From contig NZ_SWLG01000007.1 in NCBI RefSeq assembly GCF_005747095.1, positions 229,459-293,458 on the forward strand: DNA of 64,000 bases, read 5' to 3'. This document shows positions 16,870-25,851 of this stretch, piece after piece. This DNA comes from Exobacillus caeni (GTDB lineage Bacteria; Bacillota; Bacilli; Bacillales; Guptibacillaceae). Numbering within the stretch: the first letter of the stretch is position 1; each line of letters starts with the position of its first letter. The translations under genes were made by a program, and so were the position numbers. The notes beneath the pieces are model-generated. The model ran no database searches, was not told the origin of the DNA, and worked only from the letters and a program-made list of their open reading frames with translations.

Positions 16870-17595
16870 GTGAATGATGCAGAACTTAAATTACTGATCG
16901 AAAATCGCGAATTTCATCATGTGTTCCAGCCTATACGCAACCTTTCCGACCGATCTGTTTTTGGATATGAATTTTTGATCAGAACATCCAAATTCGAAAA
17001 TCCAGAAGCACTTTTTACCTATGCTAAAAATAAGAATATGCTGATCGACTTAGATATCGCTGCTATTTTTAATGCATACATAACTTTTGAAAGCTACCAG
17101 CAGGAATTTATGAACGCTCGTCTGTTCATCAATATCTACCCATCCACACTTACAGATCCGGATTTTCTAAACGTACTGGAAAGCCTGCAATCGCTTAAAG
17201 CTATCTCACACGTCAAGAATGAGCATGTCGTTTTTGAAATCAACGGATCTGAAGATATTCCTGATTTTTCTGCCCTGAAAAAAGTGGTTGCACTGTTGAA
17301 GCAAAACAACTATCTTGTTGCGCTTGATAACGTAGGAGAAGGTCGTTCATCGCTCCGTGCATCACTTGAGTTAGAGCCTCATTTCGTAAAGCTTGACCGG
17401 TACTTTTCGAAGGATCTTGCGAACTCTGAAAAAAAACAAAAGCTGATCAAATCGCTGCTTGGCTTTTTTGACGGAAAAACCACGACGCTCGTCGTAGAAG
17501 GCTTTGAAGAAGGATGTGACGTAGCAGCCGCAAAAGAAATCGGTGTACAGCTTGGGCAGGGTTATTTGCTCGGCCGTCCAAAGTTAAGTCCATAA
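16870..17595 (+). CDS. EAL-domain protein with altered catalytic motif
   Basis: A 241-residue, single-domain EAL protein without membrane or sensor segments. EAL enzymes hydrolyse cyclic-di-GMP. The metal and substrate residues are mostly kept: E of EFLIR, N of FINIYP, E of FEINGS, K of VKLD, E of VVEGFEE and Q of QGYLLGRP. However the DDFG core reads LDNVGEG, so the second metal aspartate is asparagine. Activity may be weak or lost, making it a cyclic-di-GMP binder. GTG start with AAAGGAG upstream. Confidence 0.85.
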   Translation: MNDAELKLLIENREFHHVFQPIRNLSDRSVFGYEFLIRTSKFENPEALFTYAKNKNMLIDLDIAAIFNAYITFESYQQEFMNARLFINIYPSTLTDPDFLNVLESLQSLKAISHVKNEHVVFEINGSEDIPDFSALKKVVALLKQNNYLVALDNVGEGRSSLRASLELEPHFVKLDRYFSKDLANSEKKQKLIKSLLGFFDGKTTTLVVEGFEEGCDVAAAKEIGVQLGQGYLLGRPKLSP

Positions 17596-17759
17596 AACAC
17601 TCTTACAATTAATGTAGTGTGATTTAGATGTTTCTCTATCTTATGGAGGAGCATCTTTTTTATTTTTCCTCATAAAACTTCTTCCTTTATACATGGATTA
17701 AATTAAATTCGGACAAACTTTTACTAACAGAATAAAAGGAAAAAGGGTGGAGTTATCCA

Positions 17760-18158
17760 ATGATCAAACCTGGAGTCAAATGTGTTGTAAGCACTTGTAC
17801 TCATTATTTATACGGAGACCGGTGCGGAGCAGGTAATATCGATATTTTGCACGAAGAAGAAACACATATGTCTGAAATAGCTGAGAACACGATGTGCAAA
17901 ACTTTTAGCCATAATGCCAGGATATTGAATTATGTTTCTTCAGCAGACAATGTAAACTGGACAGGAAGTATTGCCGGTTTGCTTGATCCGGAATATGAAG
18001 TAACCCCAACGATCCGCTGCACGGTAGCATCTTGCAAGTACTGGGGCGAAGGTGCTGTCTGTATTGCCGAAGCGATCGAAGTGAGCGGCAGGAACAGCGA
18101 TGAATGCCAGGATACCAATTGTGAAACGTTTTTAAGGAGAGATGATGATGGACTATAA
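17760..18158 (+). CDS. DUF1540 protein with two cysteine-rich repeats
   Basis: A 132-residue protein with two copies of the DUF1540 cysteine motif: VKCVVSTCTHYLYGDRCGAG...CKTF (about residues 5-45) and IRCTVASCKYWGEGAVCIAE...CETF (about 84-128). Each keeps four to five cysteines in the same order and probably binds metal. In Bacillus and Clostridium such proteins occur in sporulating cells; their function is not known. The stop overlaps the start of the next gene. Confidence 0.78.
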   Translation: MIKPGVKCVVSTCTHYLYGDRCGAGNIDILHEEETHMSEIAENTMCKTFSHNARILNYVSSADNVNWTGSIAGLLDPEYEVTPTIRCTVASCKYWGEGAVCIAEAIEVSGRNSDECQDTNCETFLRRDDDGL

Positions 18159-18402
18159 AATGCCCGTGAAAGAACTGGATAATGGCACAGACTATCCTCT
18201 TATCGTGCTTTCAGGCATGACTGGATTAAGCCAGGAAAAAATCAAGCAGCTTAGTGATCAAGGCCATTTTCAAATTCGAGAAAAAAACGGTGAGCAAGTG
18301 GTTAACGGAAAAGATTTTCTTGCCTTTGCCAGAAGCGTTAACAACCATGTAGACGTAGAGAAAACAAATTATTCTGTTATGAAGGTAAATGAGACAGAAT
18401 AA
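18148..18402 (+). CDS. Small protein of unknown function coupled to the DUF1540 gene
   Basis: An 84-residue protein. Its ribosome site AAGGAGAG lies inside the 3' end of the DUF1540 gene and the genes overlap by 11 nt, so translation is probably coupled (ATG at 18142 and 18145 are alternatives). LIVLSGMTGLSQEKIKQLSDQGHF resembles a helix-turn-helix, but no family is recognised. Confidence 0.62.
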   Translation: MDYKMPVKELDNGTDYPLIVLSGMTGLSQEKIKQLSDQGHFQIREKNGEQVVNGKDFLAFARSVNNHVDVEKTNYSVMKVNETE

Positions 18403-18410
18403 ACAGAAAC

Positions 18411-18441
18411 AAACCAGGTGGCCATTCAGTTCACCTGGTTT
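18411..18441 (+). terminator. Terminator
   Basis: AAACCAGGTG...CACCTGGTTT hairpin, then TTTATT. Confidence 0.75.
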
Positions 18442-18467
18442 TTATTGGAATACTTTCAAAAATAAGC

Positions 18468-19373
18468 TCATTTTTTAAAGTGCTTCAATAAATCCTTTAA
18501 CCTCTCGACGGAAAATGCCCCTTTTGTTGTTATTTCATAGACCATTCCGTCTTTTTCCCCTGTTAGGACATAATCCCGATGGATGTGGTCTTTGTAATAG
18601 GTCCATTCCATCGCATTAATGTGAAAACGTTCCACTTTTTCAAGCTTCGGTTCCACTTTTTCGGTTTCTTGCTCTGCACGGTTCTGCTGCTTCGTGTTTT
18701 TAGCAATGTCTTGTTTTGCAAATCGGGAGTTTTCTGGGAGTTTGCTTTTTGGATAGGCGAATACAGCCATGGAACCAGCTATTTCAACCTTCCCTTCTCT
18801 TTTATCCGCTTCCGGGACATGATAGTCTAACAGGACTCCAGGACCCTTTTCAGGCACATAAGATACGGACATAAGTGTTGCTCTCTCCTGAATTCCGCTT
18901 ATCGTATATATATCGAGCTTATCATTAATATTTGCAAGGGCTTTTTGTGCTGCATCAGAATCTTCTTCTGCATTAAAGACATTTAAACTGTCGGCATCCG
19001 CTTCCTTTGCATTTTTTGTTTCTCGATCGTAAAGCAAGTGGATCTTATCTCCATTTTCATCAAAAACATCCGTGGTGCTGTCCTGATTCCCCCCGGTATC
19101 CTTGATGCCTTCAGGTTCCTGGTTAACCTGGTCCATCGCTATGTCGGGGTTCATATTCTGTAATGCATAAGTTCCGAGACCAATTAAAAGCAGAAAACAA
19201 ACAGCAAATGACAGCATGGCATTCCACTTTAAAAACCTTCGGCTGTCTTCCTGGCTTCCCCATTCCGATCTCACTCTATTCAGGATCGAATGTTTTTCGC
19301 CAGGATGGAAATCTCCGTTTCGAAAGACAGTCCTGTCCATGCTTTTCCTTAGATTTTTCAACCTGTCGTCCAT
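18468..19373 (-). CDS. Membrane anti-sigma factor-like protein
   Basis: A 301-residue protein. About 50 cytosolic residues rich in charge are followed by one membrane span (FAVCFLLLIGLGTYAL) and an extracytoplasmic domain of about 220 residues ending VYEITTKGAFSVERLKDLLKHF, DUF4367-like. The ATG at 19373 lies one base after the stop of the sigma-factor gene with AAGGGAGTG inside that gene, so the two are translationally coupled. This is the arrangement of ECF sigma/anti-sigma pairs. Role assigned mainly from context. Confidence 0.72.
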   Translation of the reverse strand: MDDRLKNLRKSMDRTVFRNGDFHPGEKHSILNRVRSEWGSQEDSRRFLKWNAMLSFAVCFLLLIGLGTYALQNMNPDIAMDQVNQEPEGIKDTGGNQDSTTDVFDENGDKIHLLYDRETKNAKEADADSLNVFNAEEDSDAAQKALANINDKLDIYTISGIQERATLMSVSYVPEKGPGVLLDYHVPEADKREGKVEIAGSMAVFAYPKSKLPENSRFAKQDIAKNTKQQNRAEQETEKVEPKLEKVERFHINAMEWTYYKDHIHRDYVLTGEKDGMVYEITTKGAFSVERLKDLLKHFKK

Positions 19374-19374
19374 T

Positions 19375-19905
19375 CTATTCACTCCCTTCAAGCTGTTGTT
19401 TAAGCAGCTCTTTCCCGCGTCGCAGCCTGGTTTTAACCGTGGCCATCCTCAAATTGGTCACCGCTTCGATTTCACGCATTTTTAATCCTTCGTAGTAATA
19501 AAGAATAATAATTTCCCTGTATTTTCTCGGCAGCCTCAGGACTTCGTTTGCGAGTTGCTCATCTTCGCTATCCTGTACCACTCTGGCTTCAGCTGATTGT
19601 TCCGTCCTTCCTCCCTGAGGCTTCAGCCGTTGAATCACATCGAACTGCCGGAAGAATTTGCTCTTCAACATATCTTTTGCATGGTTGATGGTTATACGGT
19701 ATAACCATGTCTTATAGGTGCTCTCTCCATGGAACGTATGCAGATGGTCAAAGCACTTGACGAATACTTCCTGTGTCACGTCTTCTGCAAGTGCCCAGTC
19801 TTTTACATAGGTGTATGCGAGGCGTTTAACACTCTGGCCGTATTCATCGATCAATTGTTCGAGCAAGTCTTCATAGTCCTGGTTTGTCTGGTAATCCTTC
19901 GACAT
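19375..19905 (-). CDS. ECF-type RNA polymerase sigma factor
   Basis: A 176-residue sigma factor. Region 2 reads LAEDVTQEVFVKCFDHLHTFHGESTYKTWLYRITIN, and region 4 is LPRKYREIIILYYYEGLKMREIEAVTNLRMATVKTRLRRGKELL. The linker is short and charged. The ATG at 19905 follows GGGGGAAGGAAG; the in-frame upstream codons have no such site. A candidate ECF promoter sits just upstream, so the gene probably drives its own transcription until held by the membrane partner. The stress signal is unknown. Confidence 0.9.
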   Translation of the reverse strand: MSKDYQTNQDYEDLLEQLIDEYGQSVKRLAYTYVKDWALAEDVTQEVFVKCFDHLHTFHGESTYKTWLYRITINHAKDMLKSKFFRQFDVIQRLKPQGGRTEQSAEARVVQDSEDEQLANEVLRLPRKYREIIILYYYEGLKMREIEAVTNLRMATVKTRLRRGKELLKQQLEGSE

Positions 19906-19936
19906 TCTTCCTTCCCCCATCACCATCTGTAGCATA

Positions 19937-19963
19937 GACGACATTTTCACGAAAAATGTTTCA
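19937..19963 (-). promoter_or_regulatory. Candidate ECF-sigma (auto)promoter
   Basis: On the minus strand TGAAAC (19963-19958) and CGTC (19940-19937) are separated by 17 nt, matching the -35 TGAAAC / -10 CGTC pattern of Bacillus ECF sigma factors. It lies 32 nt before the sigma-factor ATG. Confidence 0.5.
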
Positions 19964-20128
19964 AATTTATGTATCCCTTTAAACGTACCATATTTTTACA
20001 ACAACTTTCATTCAAAACTATTAAGTTCTTTTAGAAACACGACATTTCGCTTATCTTTTTCAACCTTGAACAGGATAGGTACTTCTACAAATTTTTCCTG
20101 CTATAATGAGAATAAGGAGGCGATATCC

Positions 20129-21358
20129 TTGACGTACTTTGGAAGAAAGTTGCTTGTTTCCTTGATTACTAGTCTACTTACAGTGATGGGATTTACGGCG
20201 ATAGGAATTTTCACGATGGAACCAGAAGCGATCGGCTTTGGGCTGGCCACAGCTGTTTATGTTTTTCCGGCGATTTTTTTATACGGATTGCCAGTTTCTT
20301 TATTGTCTGATCTCTCTACGATCAAGCTTCATAAAGCACGGCCGATGGTTGCTTTTTTCATACATATTTTATTTGTGCTTGTCCCCACTTTGATTATTTT
20401 CTTATGGGACTATGACTATTCTGCTTTTTCCCAGTTAGCATTAACAGCGCCCGTTGCTGTGCTATATTGGATTGTTGACGAACTTTCAAGAAGATGGGCT
20501 CAAGATAGAAACAGTGATGGCTATCGGTTGAATGGAAGAATGACGATAATTTCGGCAGGAGTCGTTTCTCTTGTTTTGCTTGCCGTAAGTTTTTCATGGG
20601 TATACCAGAATATGTTCCCGGAAGAGATCACGCCGACAGTTTATCAAATTCCTGAAGGTTATGAAGGATGGGTGCAGATTATCTACGATCAAGACTCCCA
20701 CCCACCGCTCACCGAGAAATATGAACACCTTGTTGCCTCTATCCCCGAAGAAGGCATATTAAGAACATCTTCTTCCTATGAAGGCTCTTCTGTTGAGGAT
20801 GAATATTATTATGTTGATAAAAAAGGCTCAAAAAAGCGCCTTGAGCTTCAAAAGGACATCCACGGCAACAGTATGGGGAGCTTTCATACACAAACAAGTG
20901 ATGGGGAAGATGTTACTTATGATAATATCTATCACTTTTTTGTCGGAAAGAAAGAAGAATTTGAACAATCAAGCGGCTTTGCACTGGAAACGCATCTTCC
21001 TGAATTGCGCGACCAGAAGCCTTTCCACTTTTATATACCAGAAGATTATCAGGGCTGGGTGCAGGTGGAATATGGCATAGAAGAAGGGCAATCATACATG
21101 GAGGCAAACGATAAAGCTATCATTCAAGTAAGTGAAGATGGAAAAGCGGCGATTCCTCCAGAACAAATCGAATATTCTCCTAAAATCGATAAGTTTTACT
21201 TTGTGGACAGTGAAGGAATCGTAACAGAGATCCCGGAAAAGTTAGTACACGAAGTGCTTGTTAATCCTTACGTCCTCACCTTTTATATAGGGCCGAAAGA
21301 GGAATATGAAAAAGTCGCACCGTTCGATTATCCTGCATATTTAAAGGAATCTAGTTAG
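20129..21358 (+). CDS. Membrane protein with two extracytoplasmic DUF6843-like repeats
   Basis: A 409-residue protein. Five hydrophobic segments fill about residues 8-170. Two similar domains follow, each starting with a Pro-Glu-Gly/Asp-Tyr motif: IPEGYEGWVQIIY (near 193) and IPEDYQGWVQVEY (near 310), and each ending in FFVGKKEEFE or FYIGPKEEYE. This duplicated domain matches DUF6843, of unknown function. TTG at 20129 follows TAAGGAGG. The next gene, a PP2C-like phosphatase, starts 17 nt downstream, so both may form a signalling pair. Confidence 0.75.
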   Translation: MTYFGRKLLVSLITSLLTVMGFTAIGIFTMEPEAIGFGLATAVYVFPAIFLYGLPVSLLSDLSTIKLHKARPMVAFFIHILFVLVPTLIIFLWDYDYSAFSQLALTAPVAVLYWIVDELSRRWAQDRNSDGYRLNGRMTIISAGVVSLVLLAVSFSWVYQNMFPEEITPTVYQIPEGYEGWVQIIYDQDSHPPLTEKYEHLVASIPEEGILRTSSSYEGSSVEDEYYYVDKKGSKKRLELQKDIHGNSMGSFHTQTSDGEDVTYDNIYHFFVGKKEEFEQSSGFALETHLPELRDQKPFHFYIPEDYQGWVQVEYGIEEGQSYMEANDKAIIQVSEDGKAAIPPEQIEYSPKIDKFYFVDSEGIVTEIPEKLVHEVLVNPYVLTFYIGPKEEYEKVAPFDYPAYLKESS

Positions 21359-21375
21359 TTATTGGAGGAGAGCCA

Positions 21376-22188
21376 TTGGAAAGAGCAATAACAAGTTGTA
21401 TGAACTGGACCGGCAGCGAGGAACGCTATTTAGATACCATCGATATCGAGCAAGTCGGTAAAGTGACGGTCGGCAGGTATGGAGGGAACACGAAAGCGGG
21501 AGCAGCCAAAAACGAAGACGGGCTGCTCTTATGGACGAGAGATGAGTGGGAGTTCGCGATGCTACTGGATGCCCACATGACAGACCAGAGCGCACGGCTG
21601 CTCGTGGAAACTATAGCGGGAGAGTATGAAACAATAAAAATAATTCTTGAATCAGAGCCTGTTGATCACGTGTTCCAGACAGTGGAAAACCGACTAACAT
21701 CTCTTTTAAAATCTGAAGAGTTTCTTCAGAAATGCAGCAACGTACAGGGGGAAACGGCTTGCTTAATCTGTTTAAGAGCCGGCAATTATCTCTGGTGGTT
21801 GTCAGTAGGAGACTGCGTTGTCTATTTACTTCATCCTGAGCTAAAAGCGCTCGGCCAGGTTATGCTTAACCAAAGAAACTATTTTGAGTGGATCGGCAAA
21901 GTGAATACCTTCTCTCTTCCGGTTCCGTGCTATTCATCAGGAATCAGGGAGCTAAGAGGCGGCTTAAACAAAATTGTGATGCTGACAGATGGGGTGTTGG
22001 AGTTTGGCGACAGGCCATACGAAAACCAGGAATTTTTTTATAAAAAAATGATGGATAAAAGCAATCAACAAGCTGTTAAAAAAGTTTTGAATGATGTACA
22101 GGAGAAATACGGCAGGGACAGTGCAACAATTCTCGCCTGGGAAATCGATAACCATTCTCCTGCTCAATATCCGAGCGACATGAAATAA
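21376..22188 (+). CDS. PP2C-like protein phosphatase
   Basis: A 270-residue protein with the PP2C metal-site motifs in order: NEDG (about residues 54-57), LLDAH (about 70-74), SVGDC near 156 and MLTDGV near 208. The usual DGHGG reads DAHMT, so one metal residue region is altered while GD and DG are kept. It would dephosphorylate Ser/Thr proteins in the cytosol. TTG start with GGAGGAG. Probably cotranscribed with the DUF6843 membrane protein. Confidence 0.75.
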   Translation: MERAITSCMNWTGSEERYLDTIDIEQVGKVTVGRYGGNTKAGAAKNEDGLLLWTRDEWEFAMLLDAHMTDQSARLLVETIAGEYETIKIILESEPVDHVFQTVENRLTSLLKSEEFLQKCSNVQGETACLICLRAGNYLWWLSVGDCVVYLLHPELKALGQVMLNQRNYFEWIGKVNTFSLPVPCYSSGIRELRGGLNKIVMLTDGVLEFGDRPYENQEFFYKKMMDKSNQQAVKKVLNDVQEKYGRDSATILAWEIDNHSPAQYPSDMK

Positions 22189-22218
22189 GGCACCTGGACC
22201 TGGTTCAGGTGTCCTTTT
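22189..22218 (+). terminator. Terminator
   Basis: GGCACCTG...CAGGTGTCC hairpin, then TTTTA. Confidence 0.7.
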
Positions 22219-22300
22219 ATATTTCCAAGAATAATCATAATGTGTAAATAACTATATTCATCAAGGCCGCCAACCAAAGGGGTTCCTTTATTCCCCTAAA

Positions 22301-22453
22301 TTATCCTGTGATCCAGGCATAGAGCGCCCAGATGATCCAACCTAAAAGGATAAGCGGAAATCCCCACGTATCATAAATGATTCGAAACTTGTCTTTGCCT
22401 CTCCGATCCTCGTCGTTTCTGTTTCGGTCGAACGGATTGAAAGGATCGATCAT
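22301..22453 (-). CDS. Small membrane protein (50 aa)
   Basis: ATG at 22453 with TTGGAGG 9 nt upstream. A charged head rich in Asp/Arg (FDRNRNDEDRRGKDK) is followed by one hydrophobic segment (FPLILLGWIIWALYAW). No family recognised, but the strong ribosome site and composition support it. Confidence 0.6.
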   Translation of the reverse strand: MIDPFNPFDRNRNDEDRRGKDKFRIIYDTWGFPLILLGWIIWALYAWITG

Positions 22454-22644
22454 CGTTATACCTCCAAACAGGTAGTTTTTCCTAATTTTAACATCGATCA
22501 ATGTATCTGTGCCTTTTTCACCATAATAAAAATAGCTCTTTCGGAACTGTACAAGCCTTATTAATTATTAGATAATTCTGATAATAATTTGATAGCAGCA
22601 GCTGGTCTTCCTTTGTTTCTTATTAAAAATGAGGAGGCGTCAAA

Positions 22645-23658
22645 ATGAATGATGTTCGTGTTATTCCTTATCTTGTGGAAGAGGTTCAAGAAACGGCTTC
22701 GCAATTGCCCAGAGGAATCGAGATGATTCAGGCCCCTGATTTATGGACAGAATCGAATAAAGGAAAAGGCTGTATCGTCGCTGTCATCGATACAGGCTGC
22801 CAGACAGACCACCCGGATTTAGCCGAACGCATTATAGACGGCAAAAATTTCACCTCTGACCACAATGCTGATCCTAAAAATTATGAAGACAATAACGGAC
22901 ATGGAACACATGTGGCAGGTACAATCGCTGCTTCTTTAAATCAAAACGGTTTTTCAGGAGCTGCTCCTGAAGCAAATCTACTAATTTTAAAAGTGTTGAC
23001 CGGACAGGGAAGCGGAAAATACAAATGGATCATCGACGCCATCAATTACGCAGTGGATTGGAGAAGTTCTGAGGGAGAAAAGGTAAGGGTTATTTCTATG
23101 TCGCTCGGCGGTCCAACCGATGTCCCAGAGCTTCATGAAGCTATTAAACAGGCCGTCTCCAGAGGCGTGCTCGTCGTTTGTGCAGCCGGAAACGAAGGCG
23201 ACAACAACGGGAATACAGACGAATTCTCTTATCCTGGTGCTTATAACGAAGTGATTCAAGTCGGAGCAGTGGATTTAAACCGCAGGCTAGCGAGCTTTAC
23301 AAACACGAATGACCAGGTCGACCTTGTGGCACCCGGAGTCGATATTCTATCTACCTATCCCGGTGGAAAATATGCACGTCTTTCGGGAACTTCCATGGCG
23401 ACTCCACACGTTTCAGGAGCTCTTGCACTGCTCATAAATATAGCTGAAAAAGAATTTGACCGTCCGCTAACTGAGCCAGAGCATTATTCTCAATTAATCA
23501 AACGGACTGTACCGATCGGTTTCGGAAAACGGTCAGAAGGAAACGGGATACTTGCATTATCCCTTGTCGACCGGTTCCTCGATCTTCTAAATTCTTACTA
23601 TAATGTCAACGATGAAAAGAAAACAAAAGAGAACAAATCGATGGTAATTGTTCCATGA
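22645..23658 (+). CDS. isp: Intracellular serine protease (subtilisin family S8)
   Basis: A 337-residue subtilase without signal peptide. The N-terminus [10 protein letters not shown] contains the IPY motif of the short inhibitory propeptide known from Bacillus intracellular subtilisins. The triad is complete: Asp in [12 protein letters not shown], His in NGHGTHVAG, Ser in [12 protein letters not shown]. The charged tail [10 protein letters not shown] is also typical. It acts in the cytosol, probably in protein turnover in stationary phase. RBS GAGGAGG. Confidence 0.92.
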   Translation: MNDVRVIPYLVEEVQETASQLPRGIEMIQAPDLWTESNKGKGCIVAVIDTGCQTDHPDLAERIIDGKNFTSDHNADPKNYEDNNGHGTHVAGTIAASLNQNGFSGAAPEANLLILKVLTGQGSGKYKWIIDAINYAVDWRSSEGEKVRVISMSLGGPTDVPELHEAIKQAVSRGVLVVCAAGNEGDNNGNTDEFSYPGAYNEVIQVGAVDLNRRLASFTNTNDQVDLVAPGVDILSTYPGGKYARLSGTSMATPHVSGALALLINIAEKEFDRPLTEPEHYSQLIKRTVPIGFGKRSEGNGILALSLVDRFLDLLNSYYNVNDEKKTKENKSMVIVP

Positions 23659-23945
23659 TACAGGAAGCATTTTGGCCGATTCGTTTGAAATTGGCTGAAA
23701 TGCTTTTACATTTTTTAGCTGCTATACCGCCTTAGAAAATATGAAACTTCATTAAACTTAAAAATAATAATAGAAGAATCCACTATAATATTTTCTAAAA
23801 AATGATATTCTACCCATTTTGCTTTGCTTGATTTCGGCACCGTACTGCTCGGTTTGTGTAATTTAAGTGGGTGATACATTTGTATCACTGCCTTTTTATG
23901 GTATTCTAGAAATAAATGGTGAATTTTTCTTTGTAACAGGGGTTG
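23659..23945. other. Intergenic region of 287 bp
   Basis: AT-rich. A hairpin GTGATACA...TGTATCAC (about 23871-23891) may be a terminator or promoter-proximal structure. No gene seen. Confidence 0.4.
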
Positions 23946-24971
23946 GTGCTAATTAAATCATATGTTGAAATTCCATTACCATTTCGGTTACCTATTGAAG
24001 AAGGAAATAAGGCTGTAACAGGGTATCAAAATAAGATATTTCAAGTTGAATTTAAACATTCCCCTTTATATTTGTCTAAGGATAAAATAGAATATACAGA
24101 GACTATTCAAACTCTGTTAAAAATCACCTATATATATGATGGTGACGGAGTTCCCTCCGAATCAAGTGAAATGTTAAGGGGGATAATATACAACTGTTTA
24201 GGTTTTATTAATAATTTTCTCTCAGCTTTAAGGTTTACAAATGAGCTAAATTATATACAAGAAATAAGTGTTTATGACTTGCCAGATTTTTTACCAATTG
24301 AGGTAGACGGTGAAACTTATTTATATATAACTTCCCCTATGCAATTAATTGAGGAACGAGAAATATTAAATGGTAATGATTTGTCAAAGACTCAACAAAT
24401 GTTAAGTACATGGGAAAAACATCCTGAAATTGGATTAGTTGACCGCTTTTATTCAAGTGCCAAACACTCATTAGCTTCAGAGAATTTTCTTTCTGCAATT
24501 ATTGAACTTCAAACATCTTTTGAAATATTCATTAGAAACACTATGCGATTAATTATCGTTCAAGATGGTATTAGATTCAACAAACCTAAAAAAGAAATTG
24601 AAAAAGAAATATTAAATAAAAAAAATTTACCTTTCAGAAATTTAGTGGAACAACATCTTTCTAGAAAGTTAGGTGTGAAACTTAATTTTCATAATCATGA
24701 CGTTGTTAATGAATGGTATGAAAAATTATATAAAATTCGAAATGATATTGTTCATAGTGGTAAGTTCTTTGTGACGGATAATGAGGCAAAGGAAGCTTAC
24801 GATAGCTACGTAAAAATCAGGAATTATATTTCAACTAAATTAATTGAAAAGAATTATTTAAGTGAGGATGGAAATGTTAATCTTAAATATTTTGAAGAAG
24901 TGTATTCTAATCCCTTAAAGGATAATGAGATACATGAAAAGTTAAAGAAATTTGGTTTTCTTCCCGATTAA
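23946..24971 (+). CDS. HEPN-domain (ApeA-like) protein, orphan
   Basis: About 341 residues, strongly AT-rich compared with neighbours. The C-terminal part has the HEPN signature RxxxxH as RNDIVH (near residue 277), set in a helical region KLYKIRNDIVHSGKFF; the preceding helices (AIIELQTSFEIFIRNTM) also fit an Apea-like HEPN domain. The N-terminal 150 residues are not recognised. Many HEPN proteins are ribonucleases in toxin-antitoxin or phage defence. No antitoxin gene is adjacent. The start is GTG or the preceding TTG (23943). Confidence 0.65.
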   Translation: MLIKSYVEIPLPFRLPIEEGNKAVTGYQNKIFQVEFKHSPLYLSKDKIEYTETIQTLLKITYIYDGDGVPSESSEMLRGIIYNCLGFINNFLSALRFTNELNYIQEISVYDLPDFLPIEVDGETYLYITSPMQLIEEREILNGNDLSKTQQMLSTWEKHPEIGLVDRFYSSAKHSLASENFLSAIIELQTSFEIFIRNTMRLIIVQDGIRFNKPKKEIEKEILNKKNLPFRNLVEQHLSRKLGVKLNFHNHDVVNEWYEKLYKIRNDIVHSGKFFVTDNEAKEAYDSYVKIRNYISTKLIEKNYLSEDGNVNLKYFEEVYSNPLKDNEIHEKLKKFGFLPD

Positions 24972-25272
24972 ACTAGTGTATTGAATGCACGAAACAAATT
25001 TATACCTGAAATGTAACAACAAAACAACTTGTTGAAAGCAGAGCGATTAACTAAAAAAAAACACAGTAAGGAAATCGAGGATAATTCTGGATCGCTTAAG
25101 AAGCGATTAAGAATAAAAAGTTAAAATAAGAAAAACATTTTTTTATTTAGTTGTATAGGTGGTCATTTGAAGAACAAATAAGACAGTGATAGGCTTGTAA
25201 ATTATCCATTAAGATGTTCAATTTTTTAAAAACTGCTAGCTTAAATCGATACTTTTATTGTTTTTAATAATC
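24972..25272. other. AT-rich intergenic region
   Basis: Continues the low GC of the HEPN gene. It contains the inverted sequence ATCGCTT-AAG-AAGCGAT (about 25092-25108). No ORF with a ribosome site. Confidence 0.4.
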
Positions 25273-25413
25273 TTAGTTCCAGTGCTTGAATACATGGAAA
25301 AATGATTTAAACACAAAGCGTACCCCAATAAAAACAACCTCAATCAAATCCGGAATGCTAAAAAGTATATCAGAAATCCACTCCCACTTCTTTGTTTTCT
25401 TTTTATTTTCCAT
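25273..25413 (-). CDS. Small protein with amphipathic/hydrophobic tail (46 aa)
   Basis: ATG at 25413 with GGAGAGGAG upstream. A lysine-rich head (MENKKKTKKWEW) precedes a hydrophobic part (ILFSIPDLIEVVFIGVRFVF). No family recognised. Confidence 0.6.
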   Translation of the reverse strand: MENKKKTKKWEWISDILFSIPDLIEVVFIGVRFVFKSFFHVFKHWN

Positions 25414-25488
25414 GACTTTGCTCTCCTCTCCGGTCTGGCCGTTTATCTATTTACGAAGAAACTGTTAGGAATGTTTCAAAGAAAGAGG

Positions 25489-25583
25489 GCGATCGGCAAT
25501 CCTTTACGTGGGAGTCGGAGGCATAGTTGCGCTTCTCTATATTCTTAAACTTTTCAACAACGTCGAGCACTCTCCTCTGCTAA
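25489..25583 (+). repeat. Family C element, copy 1
   Basis: Shares TAGTTGCGCTT, then CTATATTCTTAAACTT and AACGTCGAGC with the copies at 33870-33960 and 39995-40088, over about 92 bp. Confidence 0.7.
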
Positions 25584-25633
25584 AAAGTTATAGTTTCCTT
25601 AGTACATGAAAAAGAGGGCTATCCGCCCCTTCC

Positions 25634-25774
25634 TCATTTTTTATCGTATTTACTTTGACTGGCCTTATTCCCAGTTGTGTATTCATAAGAAGAATCGAAC
25701 TCTTCCCTGTTGAGATCTCCCTTGTACACTTCATAACGTTCTTTATCTTTTCTCGCTTTTCTTTCGTTTCCCAT
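25634..25774 (-). CDS. Small hydrophilic protein (46 aa)
   Basis: ATG at 25774 follows AGGAGGGT by 5 nt. The frame differs from the longer overlapping ORF on this strand, which lacks such a site. The product is rich in Lys, Arg, Glu and Tyr (MGNERKARKDKERYEVYKGD). Composition suggests a soluble basic peptide, perhaps sporulation-related; no family recognised. Confidence 0.62.
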   Translation of the reverse strand: MGNERKARKDKERYEVYKGDLNREEFDSSYEYTTGNKASQSKYDKK

Positions 25775-25851
25775 CGATACCCTCCTTTTTCTTTTAGGGT
25801 AAACAATACTAAAATGGAATATGCTTAATAATAGATGATATTTTTATCCGC

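Noticed and set aside
25588..25806. A 72-codon minus-strand ORF
   Set aside because: No ribosome site; the 46-residue frame inside it has AGGAGGGT at the right distance.
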